Positions 34,809-42,910 of a stretch of DNA of 42,910 nucleotides are shown in pieces. The position numbers and the translations under genes are program-made. Every line of letters starts with the position of its first letter. The stretch's first letter is position 1. The stretch spans positions 1 through 42,910 of the forward strand of contig JANWLA010000009.1 in the NCBI GenBank assembly GCA_025451075.1, in the 5' to 3' direction. This DNA is from Nitrosotalea sp. Lineage in GTDB: Archaea > Thermoproteota > Nitrososphaeria > Nitrososphaerales > Nitrosopumilaceae. The notes under the pieces are model-generated. The model ran no database searches and was not told where the DNA came from. It saw nothing but the letters and a program-made list of their open reading frames with translations.

Positions 34809-35352
34809 AAAATCAAGATTACGCAAACAACTCCTAGACGCACGAGATGAGATCTCACTTGATTTTATAAAAATTGCAAGCAACAAAATCCGGGACAATC
34901 TCAGAAAGATCGATTTTTACAGACAGGCCACATCAATTGGCACATACTATTCAATTGGAAGTGAAGTTCAGACACATGATCTGCTACAGGAATTTTTCAA
35001 CCAGGGAAAAGAGATTGCGCTCCCAAGAGTTGATAAAAATGATCTAGTCTTCAAAAAAATTACAAGTTTGTCAGATCTTGAGCTTGGTAACTTTTCAGTG
35101 ATGGAACCAAGAGAAAAATGTGAGACAGTCAAAAAACTGGACGTTATATTGGTTCCTGCAATTGCACTCACGCGTGAGGGATACAGACTAGGATACGGTT
35201 TTGGGTTCTATGACAGGTATCTGCATGGGAAAAAATCAAAGAAAATTGGTTTGACATATGCAAAACATGTGCTAAAGTCATTTCCCCATGATGACCATGA
35301 TGTCAAGATGGATTGTATCGTAACAGAAGATTCGGTTATTTACGCCAAGTAA
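34792..35352 (+). CDS. 5-formyltetrahydrofolate cyclo-ligase family protein
   Basis: ATP-dependent conversion of 5-formyl-THF to methenyl-THF, a salvage step that returns folate to the FolD pool. Motifs: KSRLRKQLLDARDEI, YYSIGSEVQT and the family signature YRLGYGFGFYDRYL near residue 130. The length of 186 is standard. The start is TTG 34792, inside the end of folD (17-bp overlap, different frame), so the two genes are translated from one transcript. Confidence in family is high; the symbol is left open because archaeal naming varies. Confidence 0.92.
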   Translation: MSNPVEKSRLRKQLLDARDEISLDFIKIASNKIRDNLRKIDFYRQATSIGTYYSIGSEVQTHDLLQEFFNQGKEIALPRVDKNDLVFKKITSLSDLELGNFSVMEPREKCETVKKLDVILVPAIALTREGYRLGYGFGFYDRYLHGKKSKKIGLTYAKHVLKSFPHDDHDVKMDCIVTEDSVIYAK

Positions 35353-35408
35353 AAATAGTAACCCCATTTAGGCGTGAGAAAAAGACTTTGGACGATTGGT
35401 GTTAAAAT

Positions 35409-35981
35409 CTATTTTACTGTTAAAGTTCCTGTCATCCAAGGATGAATCACACAGAAGTAATTGAAAGTGCCTGGATTTTGAAAAGTGAAGGAGAACATTC
35501 CTCCCGATTTTATCAAACCGCTATCAAAGATTGCGCCGCTTTGCAGATCTGACGGGTTTCCGCTTGTTACTGTGTGCCCCACAGAATCGCCATTTGTCCA
35601 TGTAACTGTGTCACCTGTTGCAATATTTACTACATTTGGACTAAAGCAGTTCTTTGTGGTTACACAGCTTTGGTCTCCACCAGCACCTTTTGTTATAGCA
35701 ACGGCATTTGTAAGTAACGGAGGAGGAAGTAATGAATTGACTTCAGAATTTAATTTATCAACCTGAGTTTGTAAGGCATTCACTTTATTCTGTAAGATGC
35801 TATTTTGTTCCTCCAAGTTTCTAATAGAATTAAAAATTACATCAAAAGGAGAGTTAGAATCTTTAACAGCACCTGCAAAACTTGCCGAGCTTATTGAACC
35901 CACTAGGAATGACATTATAGAAACAAAAGCCAATGTTAGCAAATATTTGCCAAACAGATTTTTGGTTTTTATTCTATACAT
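35409..35981 (-). CDS. Exported cupredoxin (plastocyanin-like blue copper protein)
   Basis: ATG 35981 opens a signal or anchor segment (YLLTLAFVSIMSFLVGSISS). Next comes a coiled coil of about 35 residues (NLEEQNSILQNKVNALQ). The C-terminal domain is a type 1 copper fold: FSPNVVNIATGDTVTWTNGD, VGHTVTSG with the first His, then FNYFCVIHPWMTG giving Cys, His and Met. All four ligands are present. Thaumarchaea use many such proteins as periplasm-side electron carriers in ammonia oxidation; a direct role here is inferred. An ATG 33 nt upstream is less likely. Confidence 0.88.
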   Translation of the reverse strand: MYRIKTKNLFGKYLLTLAFVSIMSFLVGSISSASFAGAVKDSNSPFDVIFNSIRNLEEQNSILQNKVNALQTQVDKLNSEVNSLLPPPLLTNAVAITKGAGGDQSCVTTKNCFSPNVVNIATGDTVTWTNGDSVGHTVTSGNPSDLQSGAIFDSGLIKSGGMFSFTFQNPGTFNYFCVIHPWMTGTLTVK

Positions 35982-36143
35982 ATTTTTATGGCAATATTTC
36001 TTGTGACACATCACATATTTGACTATGCGAAGATTTTTCTATGAGATCAAAACTGTTTTGAAATTCTATTTTCCAACAAATCATAACTGAAATAATTATC
36101 TAGACACCTTAGTTTCCACGCCTAAATGAGGGATTTACTATTT

Positions 36144-37409
36144 TTATTTACGCCAGGTAAGACCTTTTTTACCAATATCGGTTCTACAATACTTGGAAGG
36201 CCAGTTGATTTTTCCCACTCGCAAATAGGCATTTGCAATTGCTACATCCAGTGTCTCCCCAACGGCAGTTACTCCAAGCACCCTTCCACCACTTGTCAGA
36301 ATTTTACCATTTCCCTTTCTTGTTCCAGAATGAAAGACCTCTGAATTTGGAGTCAAATCACCAAGGCCTACAATTTCCTCATCTTTTGGATAAGACTCTG
36401 GATATCCTTTTGATGCAAGTATCACACATACAGCACTGTATTTTTTCCAAGATATTACAGGCAAGAAAGAAAGAGTTCCGTCAATGCTTGCCTGAATGTA
36501 CTCAAACAAGTCAGAGTCCATGCGCATCATTATTGGTTGACATTCAGGGTCTCCCATTCTTGCATTAAACTCCAAGACATATGGCTTGCCATCTTTTAGC
36601 ATTATTCCAGCATACAAGAATCCCTTGAAGATAATACCTTCTTTTTTCATCGATGAGATTGTTTTTTCAATAACATTTTTTTGAATTTCATTTGCAGTTA
36701 GATCATCAATCACAGGAGTTGGAGAATATGTTCCCATCCCTCCAGTGTTTGGACCCTTGTCATTGTCATAGATTCTTTTATGATCCTGACTTGTGGCCAT
36801 AGGATATGCAGTGTTTCCATCAGAGAGTGCGATAAAAGATGCCTCTACACCATCTATTCTTTCTTCTAGAATGATTTTTGATCCTGCATCTCCAAAGTTT
36901 TTCTGGATTAGCATCTTTTCAATTGCGCCAATTGCCTCAGAGGAGTCATTGCAGACAATCACCCCTTTTCCAGCAGCAAGCCCGTCTGCTTTGACCACAA
37001 GAGGATAATCAACCGACTTTGCAAACTCTATTGCCTTTTTTGGATCGTCAAAGACTTCAAACCTTGCAGTCAAGATTCCATTTCTTTTCATGAAATTTTT
37101 TGCCCAAATCTTGCTTGATTCTAGTTGTGCAGCATCTTTAGAAGGACCAAAAATCCTGAGGCCTTTTTTTGTAAACTCGTCTACTATGCCATTTGAGAGA
37201 GGAACTTCGGGGCCCACAACTGTTACACAGTTATTCTCTTTTGCAAATTTTGCAAGACCCTCAATATCATCAGAAGAAATATCTACATTATTTGGAGTTC
37301 CGCCATTTCCAGGAGCAAAATAAATTTTATCGACTTTTGTGCTTTGTGCAAGTTTCCAACCCAGCGCATGCTCACGTCCACCTGAGCCTACAATCAAGAC
37401 GTTAACCAA
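36144..37409 (-). CDS. purD: Phosphoribosylamine-glycine ligase (GAR synthetase)
   Basis: ATP-grasp enzyme that makes GAR, the substrate of purN. Motifs: N-terminal VNVLIVGSGGREHALGWKL, PLVVKADGLAAGKGVIV, GTYSPTPV, and VLEFNARMGDPECQ with metal ligands. TTG 37409 is chosen because it gives the family's usual N-terminus and lies 27 nt from the TATATAT box at 37433-37439; TTG 37424 would add five residues. The 3' part has the usual C-terminal domain (SGGRVLGVTAVGETLD). Length of about 421 is normal. Confidence 0.95.
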   Translation of the reverse strand: MVNVLIVGSGGREHALGWKLAQSTKVDKIYFAPGNGGTPNNVDISSDDIEGLAKFAKENNCVTVVGPEVPLSNGIVDEFTKKGLRIFGPSKDAAQLESSKIWAKNFMKRNGILTARFEVFDDPKKAIEFAKSVDYPLVVKADGLAAGKGVIVCNDSSEAIGAIEKMLIQKNFGDAGSKIILEERIDGVEASFIALSDGNTAYPMATSQDHKRIYDNDKGPNTGGMGTYSPTPVIDDLTANEIQKNVIEKTISSMKKEGIIFKGFLYAGIMLKDGKPYVLEFNARMGDPECQPIMMRMDSDLFEYIQASIDGTLSFLPVISWKKYSAVCVILASKGYPESYPKDEEIVGLGDLTPNSEVFHSGTRKGNGKILTSGGRVLGVTAVGETLDVAIANAYLRVGKINWPSKYCRTDIGKKGLTWRK

Positions 37410-37426
37410 CGCTTTCGGCTTCAATT

Positions 37427-37792
37427 ATGAGGTATATATTCCAAAGATTGGTTTTAGAAATACTCATTAAAGCACCAACTGAACATATTTTATTGAACCA
37501 AGTAGATGCAACAAAATCAGTTTATCTCTTCACACATGGTAGAAGTGATTTAGAAGCAAGTGCAACTAGCGCACTTGTTGCAAACGGTTTTGCAAAAGAA
37601 AAGATAGTTTCTGCAAAAGCTGATGCGGTAGGAACCGTAGGTGATTACATGGCAATGCTTTGGATGCCACCAACCCCGGATCAAATAAAGATCCAAAAGA
37701 TAACAAAGGTCGAGGCAGTCAAGGCAGAAGGCATGATTGGACTCTGGAAAGGAGTCTCAAAAGAAGACCTTTTCATAATACCTCTAAAGTAA
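37427..37792 (+). CDS. Conserved hypothetical protein, up to 121 aa
   Basis: A soluble alpha/beta protein (ATKSVYLFTHGRSDLEASAT, VGDYMAMLWMPPTPDQIK, then GMIGLWKGVSKEDLF). The frame opens at ATG 37427, but this ATG and the next codons overlap the TATATAT box, so the real start is probably further in. TTG 37448 and a leaderless ATA at 37460 are candidates, and the sequence from ILIKAPTEH onward is surely protein. It diverges from purD. I do not recognise a function. Confidence 0.6.
   Translation: MRYIFQRLVLEILIKAPTEHILLNQVDATKSVYLFTHGRSDLEASATSALVANGFAKEKIVSAKADAVGTVGDYMAMLWMPPTPDQIKIQKITKVEAVKAEGMIGLWKGVSKEDLFIIPLK
37433..37439. promoter_or_regulatory. Symmetrical TATATAT box shared by divergent genes
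   Basis: TATATAT sits between purD on the minus strand and the 121-codon frame on the plus strand. Its centre is 27 nt from TTG 37409 on the minus side. On the plus side 24 nt leads to ATA 37460 in the downstream frame. The two frames come within 2 nt of each other if read to their outermost starts, so a single symmetric box may serve both directions. Confidence 0.5.
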
Positions 37793-37907
37793 ATCACGGA
37801 TTATTTTTTACTCTATTTATTTTATTTACAATTTCATTCACATAGTTTATCCATTCTAGTCGGGTCTAAATCCAAATAACCTATAGTTCACTATTTGGCT
37901 CAATTCC

Positions 37908-38345
37908 TCAACTCACCGCTTTCTTCACGAGCGCGGCAATCTTCGCCTCTTCTGTGGCAGTCAACTTTTTTACCGCAAATGCAGTTGGCCACATGGCTCC
38001 TTCGTCTAGATTTGCTTTGTCGCTGAAACCTAACGTCGCGTATCTTGCCTTGAACTTATGCGCTGCTTGAAAAAAACAGACGACCTTGTCATCCCTCGCA
38101 TATGCTGGCATCCCATACCAAGTTTTAGGCGATAGAGCTGGTGCGCTGGCTTTGATGATGGCATGTAGCCGTTTGGCCATGGTGCGATCCGGTTCAGGCA
38201 TCTCAGCAATCTTTGCAAGCACGGCGATTTCTCCGCCCGACTTGTCTGTATTCAACTCTTGAATGTGCTCCTTCATTGCAGCTATTTCCTCTTCACTTAG
38301 TCCCTTGGCCTTCTTCGCGGACTGTTTGTTTATCTTTTTAATCAT
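37908..38345 (-). CDS. DUF1801/YdhG-like protein, probably acquired
   Basis: A 145-residue protein of the DUF1801 group: [17 protein letters not shown], then [25 protein letters not shown], with the conserved W-x-x-P-x-Y strand and a Lys/Ala-rich helical end. The related B. subtilis Fra protein is described as an iron chaperone, but function here is open. Base composition stands out: GC is visibly higher than its neighbours (about half) with many CG dinucleotides and Ala GCG/GCC codons, which suggests recent transfer from a bacterium or other high-GC source. Confidence 0.8.
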   Translation of the reverse strand: MIKKINKQSAKKAKGLSEEEIAAMKEHIQELNTDKSGGEIAVLAKIAEMPEPDRTMAKRLHAIIKASAPALSPKTWYGMPAYARDDKVVCFFQAAHKFKARYATLGFSDKANLDEGAMWPTAFAVKKLTATEEAKIAALVKKAVS

Positions 38346-38496
38346 TTTGATAATCCATTATAATTTTGCAACTATCTAAGGTTTGACGTAATTCTTTTTC
38401 CAAATATCCTTTATTCCAATACTATCAACGGTCTTCTACAAAATCAAAATTAGTATAGGTGCAATAGAAAATCTTCATTCAAGATATTTTTCTTTA

Positions 38497-38802
38497 TCAC
38501 ATGATATCTTGGACAAGTGCAGAGATGAAACTCTCAAACTCAGAGTCTTGAAATTTGATTGTCTCAACTTTATCTTGACTGATTGCAGCCTGGACTGCCT
38601 GTAGGTGATAACATTGCCTTCCCTTTTCCATTGCATTATAGTAATAATCCTCACAGGAGCAATACCCCAAATTCAAATCAATCCAGTGCTCGTTTTCTTT
38701 TCCGACCACAGTCCAGATTTTTCTGTTGCTTGGCTCAAACAAATGTAATTTTACACCGTTTGATGATACGACAGACTCTACACTGCCAGGTTCCTTTTTC
38801 AC
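38497..38802 (-). CDS. SWIM zinc-finger protein
   Basis: The 101-residue protein contains one SWIM zinc finger: YCSCEDYYYNAMEKGRQCYHL, with CxC, the spacer and CxH. Flanking regions are short (VESVVSSNGVKLHLF before, a helical acidic tail after). SWIM modules bind DNA or proteins, and small archaeal forms are known beside recombination or regulatory genes. It diverges from the metallophosphoesterase gene with only 35 nt between starts. The partner is unknown. Confidence 0.85.
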   Translation of the reverse strand: MKKEPGSVESVVSSNGVKLHLFEPSNRKIWTVVGKENEHWIDLNLGYCSCEDYYYNAMEKGRQCYHLQAVQAAISQDKVETIKFQDSEFESFISALVQDIM

Positions 38803-38837
38803 AAGAATTTAATTGAAAAAAGACAGGTATATCTTTG

Positions 38838-39584
38838 ATGGTAAAGACCAGGATTGTTCCTTCACAACCAGCATTGGTTTTGGAAGACACCCAAAGATTT
38901 CTCGTTGTTACTGATTTACACATAGGGTTTGAGATCGGCATGATCTCAAATGATATCAATGTCAAGCCAGAAAATATTATTGAAGAAATCCATTTGGCCC
39001 TTGACAGTCTAATCAAGGTTGAGAAACCCGACAATCTGATTCTCTTGGGAGACATCAAGTCAGGCATAGATTCAATCTCAAAGATAGAATGGCAGATGGT
39101 ACCAATGTTTTTTGAGATTGGAAAAAAAATCAATACAATAGTAATTCCAGGAAATCATGATGGAAACTTGTCCCATCTAGTCCCAGAATACATTACCATG
39201 ACAGGCCCATCAGGTCTAGTCATAGGAGATACTTTATTGACACATGGTCATGTTATGCCGTCTGAGAATTTTTCACATGTGGATAAAATAGTGATGGGTC
39301 ATCTCCATCCAGTATATTTCCAAGAGGGTTCGGTTCTTGATGGACAACGACTATGGGTTTCAATCAAGACAGAGAAGAAAAACATCTTCCCATCAAGCAG
39401 AGGAGATCTTGAGATAATTGTAATGCCATCTTTTAACAAGTATTTTTATGCCACACACAAGCGTTATCACAAAAAATCAATTTCTCCCATACTTGAGAGA
39501 ATCAAGGAAAACCATTCTGCAAAGATTGTAACACTTGATGGTTCCATAATAGGAGACGAGTCAATACTTGAAAATATAATTTAA
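38838..39584 (+). CDS. Calcineurin-like metallophosphoesterase
   Basis: A 248-residue phosphoesterase of the archaeal ICC/MJ0037-like type. Metal motifs in order: DLHIG, LGDIKSG, PGNHDGN, THGH and GHLHPVY. These give the two-metal Asp/His site for phosphoester hydrolysis. Members often sit beside helicase or DNA-repair genes. Here the neighbours are a SWIM protein and carB. ATG 38838 is chosen: a GAATTTAATTG box lies about 27 nt upstream. TTG 38835 would add one residue. Confidence 0.88.
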   Translation: MVKTRIVPSQPALVLEDTQRFLVVTDLHIGFEIGMISNDINVKPENIIEEIHLALDSLIKVEKPDNLILLGDIKSGIDSISKIEWQMVPMFFEIGKKINTIVIPGNHDGNLSHLVPEYITMTGPSGLVIGDTLLTHGHVMPSENFSHVDKIVMGHLHPVYFQEGSVLDGQRLWVSIKTEKKNIFPSSRGDLEIIVMPSFNKYFYATHKRYHKKSISPILERIKENHSAKIVTLDGSIIGDESILENII

Positions 39585-39595
39585 GCTTGAAAAAA

Positions 39596-42500
39596 TTAGC
39601 CTACATTTTCATATGACTCTAGTGGTTTCTTGGTAGTCTCATTATGTTTTAGCCACTCTAGAGTCTTTGCAAAAGAGTCTGCAAGCTCAGTTGTTATCAA
39701 CACAGGGATTCCAAGCTCTACTGCCTTTCTCCTTATCTGATACTCATCATAGAGCATGCCAACATATTTTTCAAGTGTAGATGTGCTTGGCACATTTATG
39801 ATAAAGTCAATCTTTCTCTCATACAGCAGGTCAGCAATGTTTGGTTTTCTTTGTGGCTCGCTTATCTTATAGACCACGTCAACGTCGCCTATTCTTTTAT
39901 CAGACAAAAATTCTGCAGTATGCTCAGTTGCAAGTAGCTTGTATCCAAGACTCTTGAGCAAGAGCGCAGTCTGGAGTAGTTTTTCCTTGTTTTCAGATCC
40001 TCCAGCACTAATCAGTACAGAGCCCTCTTTTGGAAGAGAGTATCCTACAGATGTAAGTCCCTTTGCAAGTGCATCATAGAAACTCTCACCAAAACATGCA
40101 GCCTCTCCAGTAGATTGCATCTCAACTCCCAAAATAATGTCAGCGCCATCAAGTTGCATGAAGGAAAATTGTGGAACTTTGATTCCATAGTGAGGTATTT
40201 TGCGCCACCTATCTTTTGCAACAGTTGGAAGAGGCTTTCCAAGTACGGCTCGTGCTGCCAGATTGATAAGATTCATCCGTACAAATTTTGAGACAAATGG
40301 CATGGAGCGTGATGCCCGGATGTTAAGCTCTATGACGTACACCTGATCCTGATTTATTAAAAATTGTAGGTTGAACGGTCCTTTGATCTTAAATGCAATT
40401 GCTACTTTTTTTGTATAATCAAGTATAGTATCTATCACTTTATTGTTTAGAGTCCACGGTGGAATGCACATCATGGAATCACCAGAGTGTACACCTGCAC
40501 CTTCGATGTGTTCAATGACTGCACCAATGACCACATTTTCTCCATCTCCTACACCATCAACTTCTGCCTCTAGTGAATTTAGCATGAATTTTGTTATAAC
40601 AACTGGATAATCAGGCGACACGTTTGTTGCCTCTGCTAGATATTTTTTGAGTTGTGATTCAGACCATACAACTTTCATTGCTGCGCCACTGAGGACATAT
40701 GAAGGTCTGACAAGAACTGGATATCCCACCTTGGTCGCAAATTTTTTGGCATCAACAAGACTTGAGAATGCCTGCCATGGAGGTTGCCTGATATTTAGAT
40801 CATCAAGCATTTTGCTAAAGGTGGAACGGTTCTCAGCCTTGTCAATGTCTTCAAAGGATGTTCCAATTATTTTGATTCCATTTTGTGCAAGCTTGGGAGT
40901 CAGGTTGTTTGCAGTTTGTCCACCTACAGCAGTTACAATGCCATCTAGTTTTTCAAAATCTGCGACATCAAGCACTCGCTCAAGTGTAAGCTCCTCAAAG
41001 TACAATCTATCACAAATATCATAATCAGTTGATACCGTCTCAGGGTTGCAGTTGATTACAGAGACCTCTTTTACCCCATTTTCTTTGAGTCCCCAGACCA
41101 TGTTTACTGTTCCCCAGTCAAACTCTACACTGCTCCCAATCCTGTATGGTCCTGCGCCAAGCACTGCAATTTTTTGAGAATCCGAAGTTACCTCAAAGTC
41201 ATTGACTTTTCCACCATATGTAAGATACAGGTAGTTTGTCTTTGCAGGCCACTCTGCTGCAAGTGTATCAATTCGTTTTACCACAGGCAGAATTCCTGCG
41301 TCTTTTCTTATTTTTCTAATATCAAGGTCATCTTTTCCAACAAGCCTTCCAATCTGTTTGTCAGAGAATCCAAGCTCTTTTGCTTCACGCAGCAATTTGT
41401 TGTCAAGTGTTGATTCCTTGAGTTTCTTTTCAGTTTTTACAATATTTTCAATTTTTTCTATAAACCATGGATCTATTGCAGAAAGTTTGTAGATTTGCTC
41501 AACTGGCATTCCCTGTCGCAGTGCTTCTGCCACATAGTATAAAACGCGGTCATCTGCTTTTTGCAGTTTATTTTCAATCTCTTCAATGTCATATTTTTTA
41601 TCAGAATTTCTGTTTGCAACAAGTCCATCATTTCCAATCTCAAGCATGCGTATTGCTTTTTGCAAGGACTCTTCAAAGCACCTGCCAACCCCCATGACCT
41701 CACCTACGGATTTCATTGTAGGACCCAGGTTACGATTTGCAAGCTCAAACTTGCTAAAGTCCCATCGCGGATGCTTGCATACGATGTAATCAAGTGACGG
41801 CTCAAAGCATGCAGTAGTTGTTTTTGTGATACGGTTTACAAGTTCTGGCAGAGTGTGACCCATCACAATTTTTGCAGCCATGTATGCAATAGGATATCCA
41901 GTTGCCTTGCTTGCAAGCGCAGATGAACGTGAAAGTCTGGGATTCATCTCAATTGCTACATACTTGTCAGAATACGGGTCTAGTGCAAATTGTACATTAC
42001 ATTCTCCAACAATTCCAACATGCTTTGCAGCACGCAATGCAGCAGAACGTAGCATTTGGTATTCATAATTGTCAAGTGTCTGCGATGGTGCAACTACAAT
42101 ATTGTCTCCAGTGTGTACTCGCATAGAGAGAACATTTTCCATGTTGCAAATGATTACATTGTTTCCAGCATAGTCTGCCATGACTTCATATTCAATTTGT
42201 TTCCAGTGTCCAATGTATTCTTCAATCAAGACCTGGCCGACAAGACTTGCATTAAGGCCCCTTGCCACAATTTCATGGAGTTCAATTTCATTGTGTGCCA
42301 CACCCCCACCTTTTCCTCCAAGTGTATACGCAACACGTACGATTACAGGATAGCCAATATCTTTTGCAACTTTTTTTGCCTCTTCAAAATTGTAGACAGT
42401 GCTGCTTTTGAGTACAGGTACGTTACATGCAATCATGGAATCCTTGAAGAGTTGTCTGTCTTCGGTTGCCTGGATTCCCAGTACCTGGGTCCCAAGCACT

Positions 42501-42863
42501 TTGACTCCATATTTTTTGAGTATTCCAAGTTCATCTAGTTTTACTCCACAGTTGAGTGCAGTTTGGCCTCCAAAGCCGAGCATTAGGCCATCGGGCCTTT
42601 CTGCTTCTATGATAGATTCTACATATTGCGGATTTACCGGAATAGAGTACACCTTGTCTGCAAATCTCGTATCAGTCTGTATTGTTGCAATGTTTGGGTT
42701 TACAAGTACACTCTTGATTCCTTCTTCCCTTATGGCCTTGAGACACTGGCTACCGGAGTAGTCGAATTGACGGCCACTTGAAGTGACTTTCGCCTGCTTC
42801 TCCGATTTTGATTGCCCCACTGCCAAGAACTAGAATCTTCTTTAACGACTCATCTTTTGGCAT
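39596..42863 (-). CDS. carB: Carbamoyl-phosphate synthase large chain, frame broken by a 22-nt insertion
   Basis: Makes carbamoyl phosphate for pyrimidines and arginine with CarA. The natural start is ATG 42863, giving MPKDESLKKILVLGSGAIKIG, the canonical CarB beginning. After GEAGE the frame is thrown off by 22 extra bases (42769-42790) and stops. Deleting them restores GEAGEFDYSGSQCLKAIREEG and then about 1,060 residues: two ATP-grasp halves (GGKGGGVAHNE, EMNPRLSRSSALASKATGYP; SYVLSGAAMKVV) and the MGS domain end. A start at TTG 42826 would give a false N-terminus. In one operon with carA (14-bp overlap). Confidence 0.95.
42769..42790. other. 22-nt insertion inside the 5' end of carB
   Basis: Removing these bases joins gtcgaatt to cgcctgc and restores a perfect CarB reading frame through a GAATTC. 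The inserted stretch contains CACTTGAAGTG, a nearly palindromic core, and the flanks share a TT, so the exact edges can slide by two or three bases. The insert is about 50% GC. It may be a real insertion, an assembly join error or residual linker. Confidence 0.75.
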
Positions 42864-42910
42864 TGTCCTCCCCTATGAGTTTCTTGAGCTCTTCAAAAAT
42901 AAACATGCAA
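42850..42910 (-). CDS. carA: 3' end of carbamoyl-phosphate synthase small chain, partial
   Basis: The last 19 codons of a frame entering from the right edge read CMFIFEELKKLIGEDNAKR then TGA 42850-42852. The position just upstream of carB, the helical FEELKK-like end and the 14-bp overlap with the carB start fit the C-terminus of CarA. Identification rests mainly on context; the catalytic part lies outside the window. Confidence 0.65.
   Translation of the reverse strand, partial: CMFIFEELKKLIGEDNAKR

Noticed and set aside
42056-42538. 160-codon plus-strand open frame opposite carB
   Set aside because: It lies fully antisense to conserved carB sequence, its product is rich in Phe, Cys and His in no family pattern, and it has no promoter-like signal. 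It is a shadow of carB codon usage.
42764-42790. Mobile element or IS end in carB
   Set aside because: The insert is only 22 nt, lacks inverted ends of a transposon or a clear target duplication beyond a few T residues, and no transposase lies nearby.
1-42910. CRISPR array, prophage or integrase
   Set aside because: No regularly spaced direct repeats, cas genes, phage genes or integrase-like proteins were found on either strand.

Overview
The window looks like chromosome of an ammonia-oxidising thaumarchaeon (Nitrososphaerota), most likely a group I.1a organism of the Nitrosopumilus/Nitrosotalea type; the lineage is inferred. Visible reasons are an AT-rich genome, archaeal TATA boxes about 25-28 nt upstream of many ATG, GTG and TTG starts (leaderless transcripts), almost no Shine-Dalgarno sites, a PEFG-CTERM surface protein, exported proteins ending in IPxW repeats, a cupredoxin, an F420-type oxidoreductase, an Fe-ADH of the kind used as semialdehyde reductase in the 3-hydroxypropionate/4-hydroxybutyrate cycle, and a bacterial-type uvrBAC operon.

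Layout. 1-4.7 kb: tRNA-Thr(TGT), small membrane proteins, a YkgJ-type cysteine-cluster protein, two Lrp/AsnC-family genes with a perfect inverted repeat between them, a DUF457-like membrane protein and two zinc ribbons too short for ordinary gene calling. 4.7-8.3 kb: a secreted matrixin-like protease whose frame is cut by TGA exactly before two C-terminal IPxW repeats, then an AT-rich stretch of small accessory genes. 8.3-18.5 kb: YyaL/DUF255 thioredoxin-fold protein, exported IPxW protein, RidA, DHH phosphoesterase, citrate synthase and glycerate 2-kinase, plus a pair of small paralogues flanking citrate synthase. 18.5-23.3 kb: PEFG-CTERM protein, Fe-ADH, LLM/F420 oxidoreductase, small hypotheticals and an FMN split-barrel protein. 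23.4-29.7 kb: uvrB-uvrA-uvrC with overlapping ends. 29.8-35.4 kb: SPFH protein, an interrupted zinc protein, UspA, metallo-beta-lactamase nuclease, purN, cupin, folD and 5-formyl-THF cyclo-ligase. 35.4-42.9 kb: cupredoxin, purD, a DUF1801 gene of foreign composition, SWIM protein, metallophosphoesterase, carB and the 3' end of carA.

The genes combine core metabolism (purine and pyrimidine synthesis, C1-folate, TCA entry, glycerate phosphorylation, carbon fixation) with nucleotide excision repair and an exported/surface protein set. No CRISPR array, transposase, integrase or prophage was seen.

The main anomalies are three disrupted frames: TGA in the matrixin gene, TAG in a double zinc-site protein, and a 22-nt insertion that breaks the N-terminal motif of carB. 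Whether these are biology or sequence/assembly error cannot be decided here. Also notable are a zinc-ribbon gene that appears to start leaderless at ATT, a UvrC without its C-terminal HhH region, and a Fe-ADH with Gln at a usual metal-ligand His.
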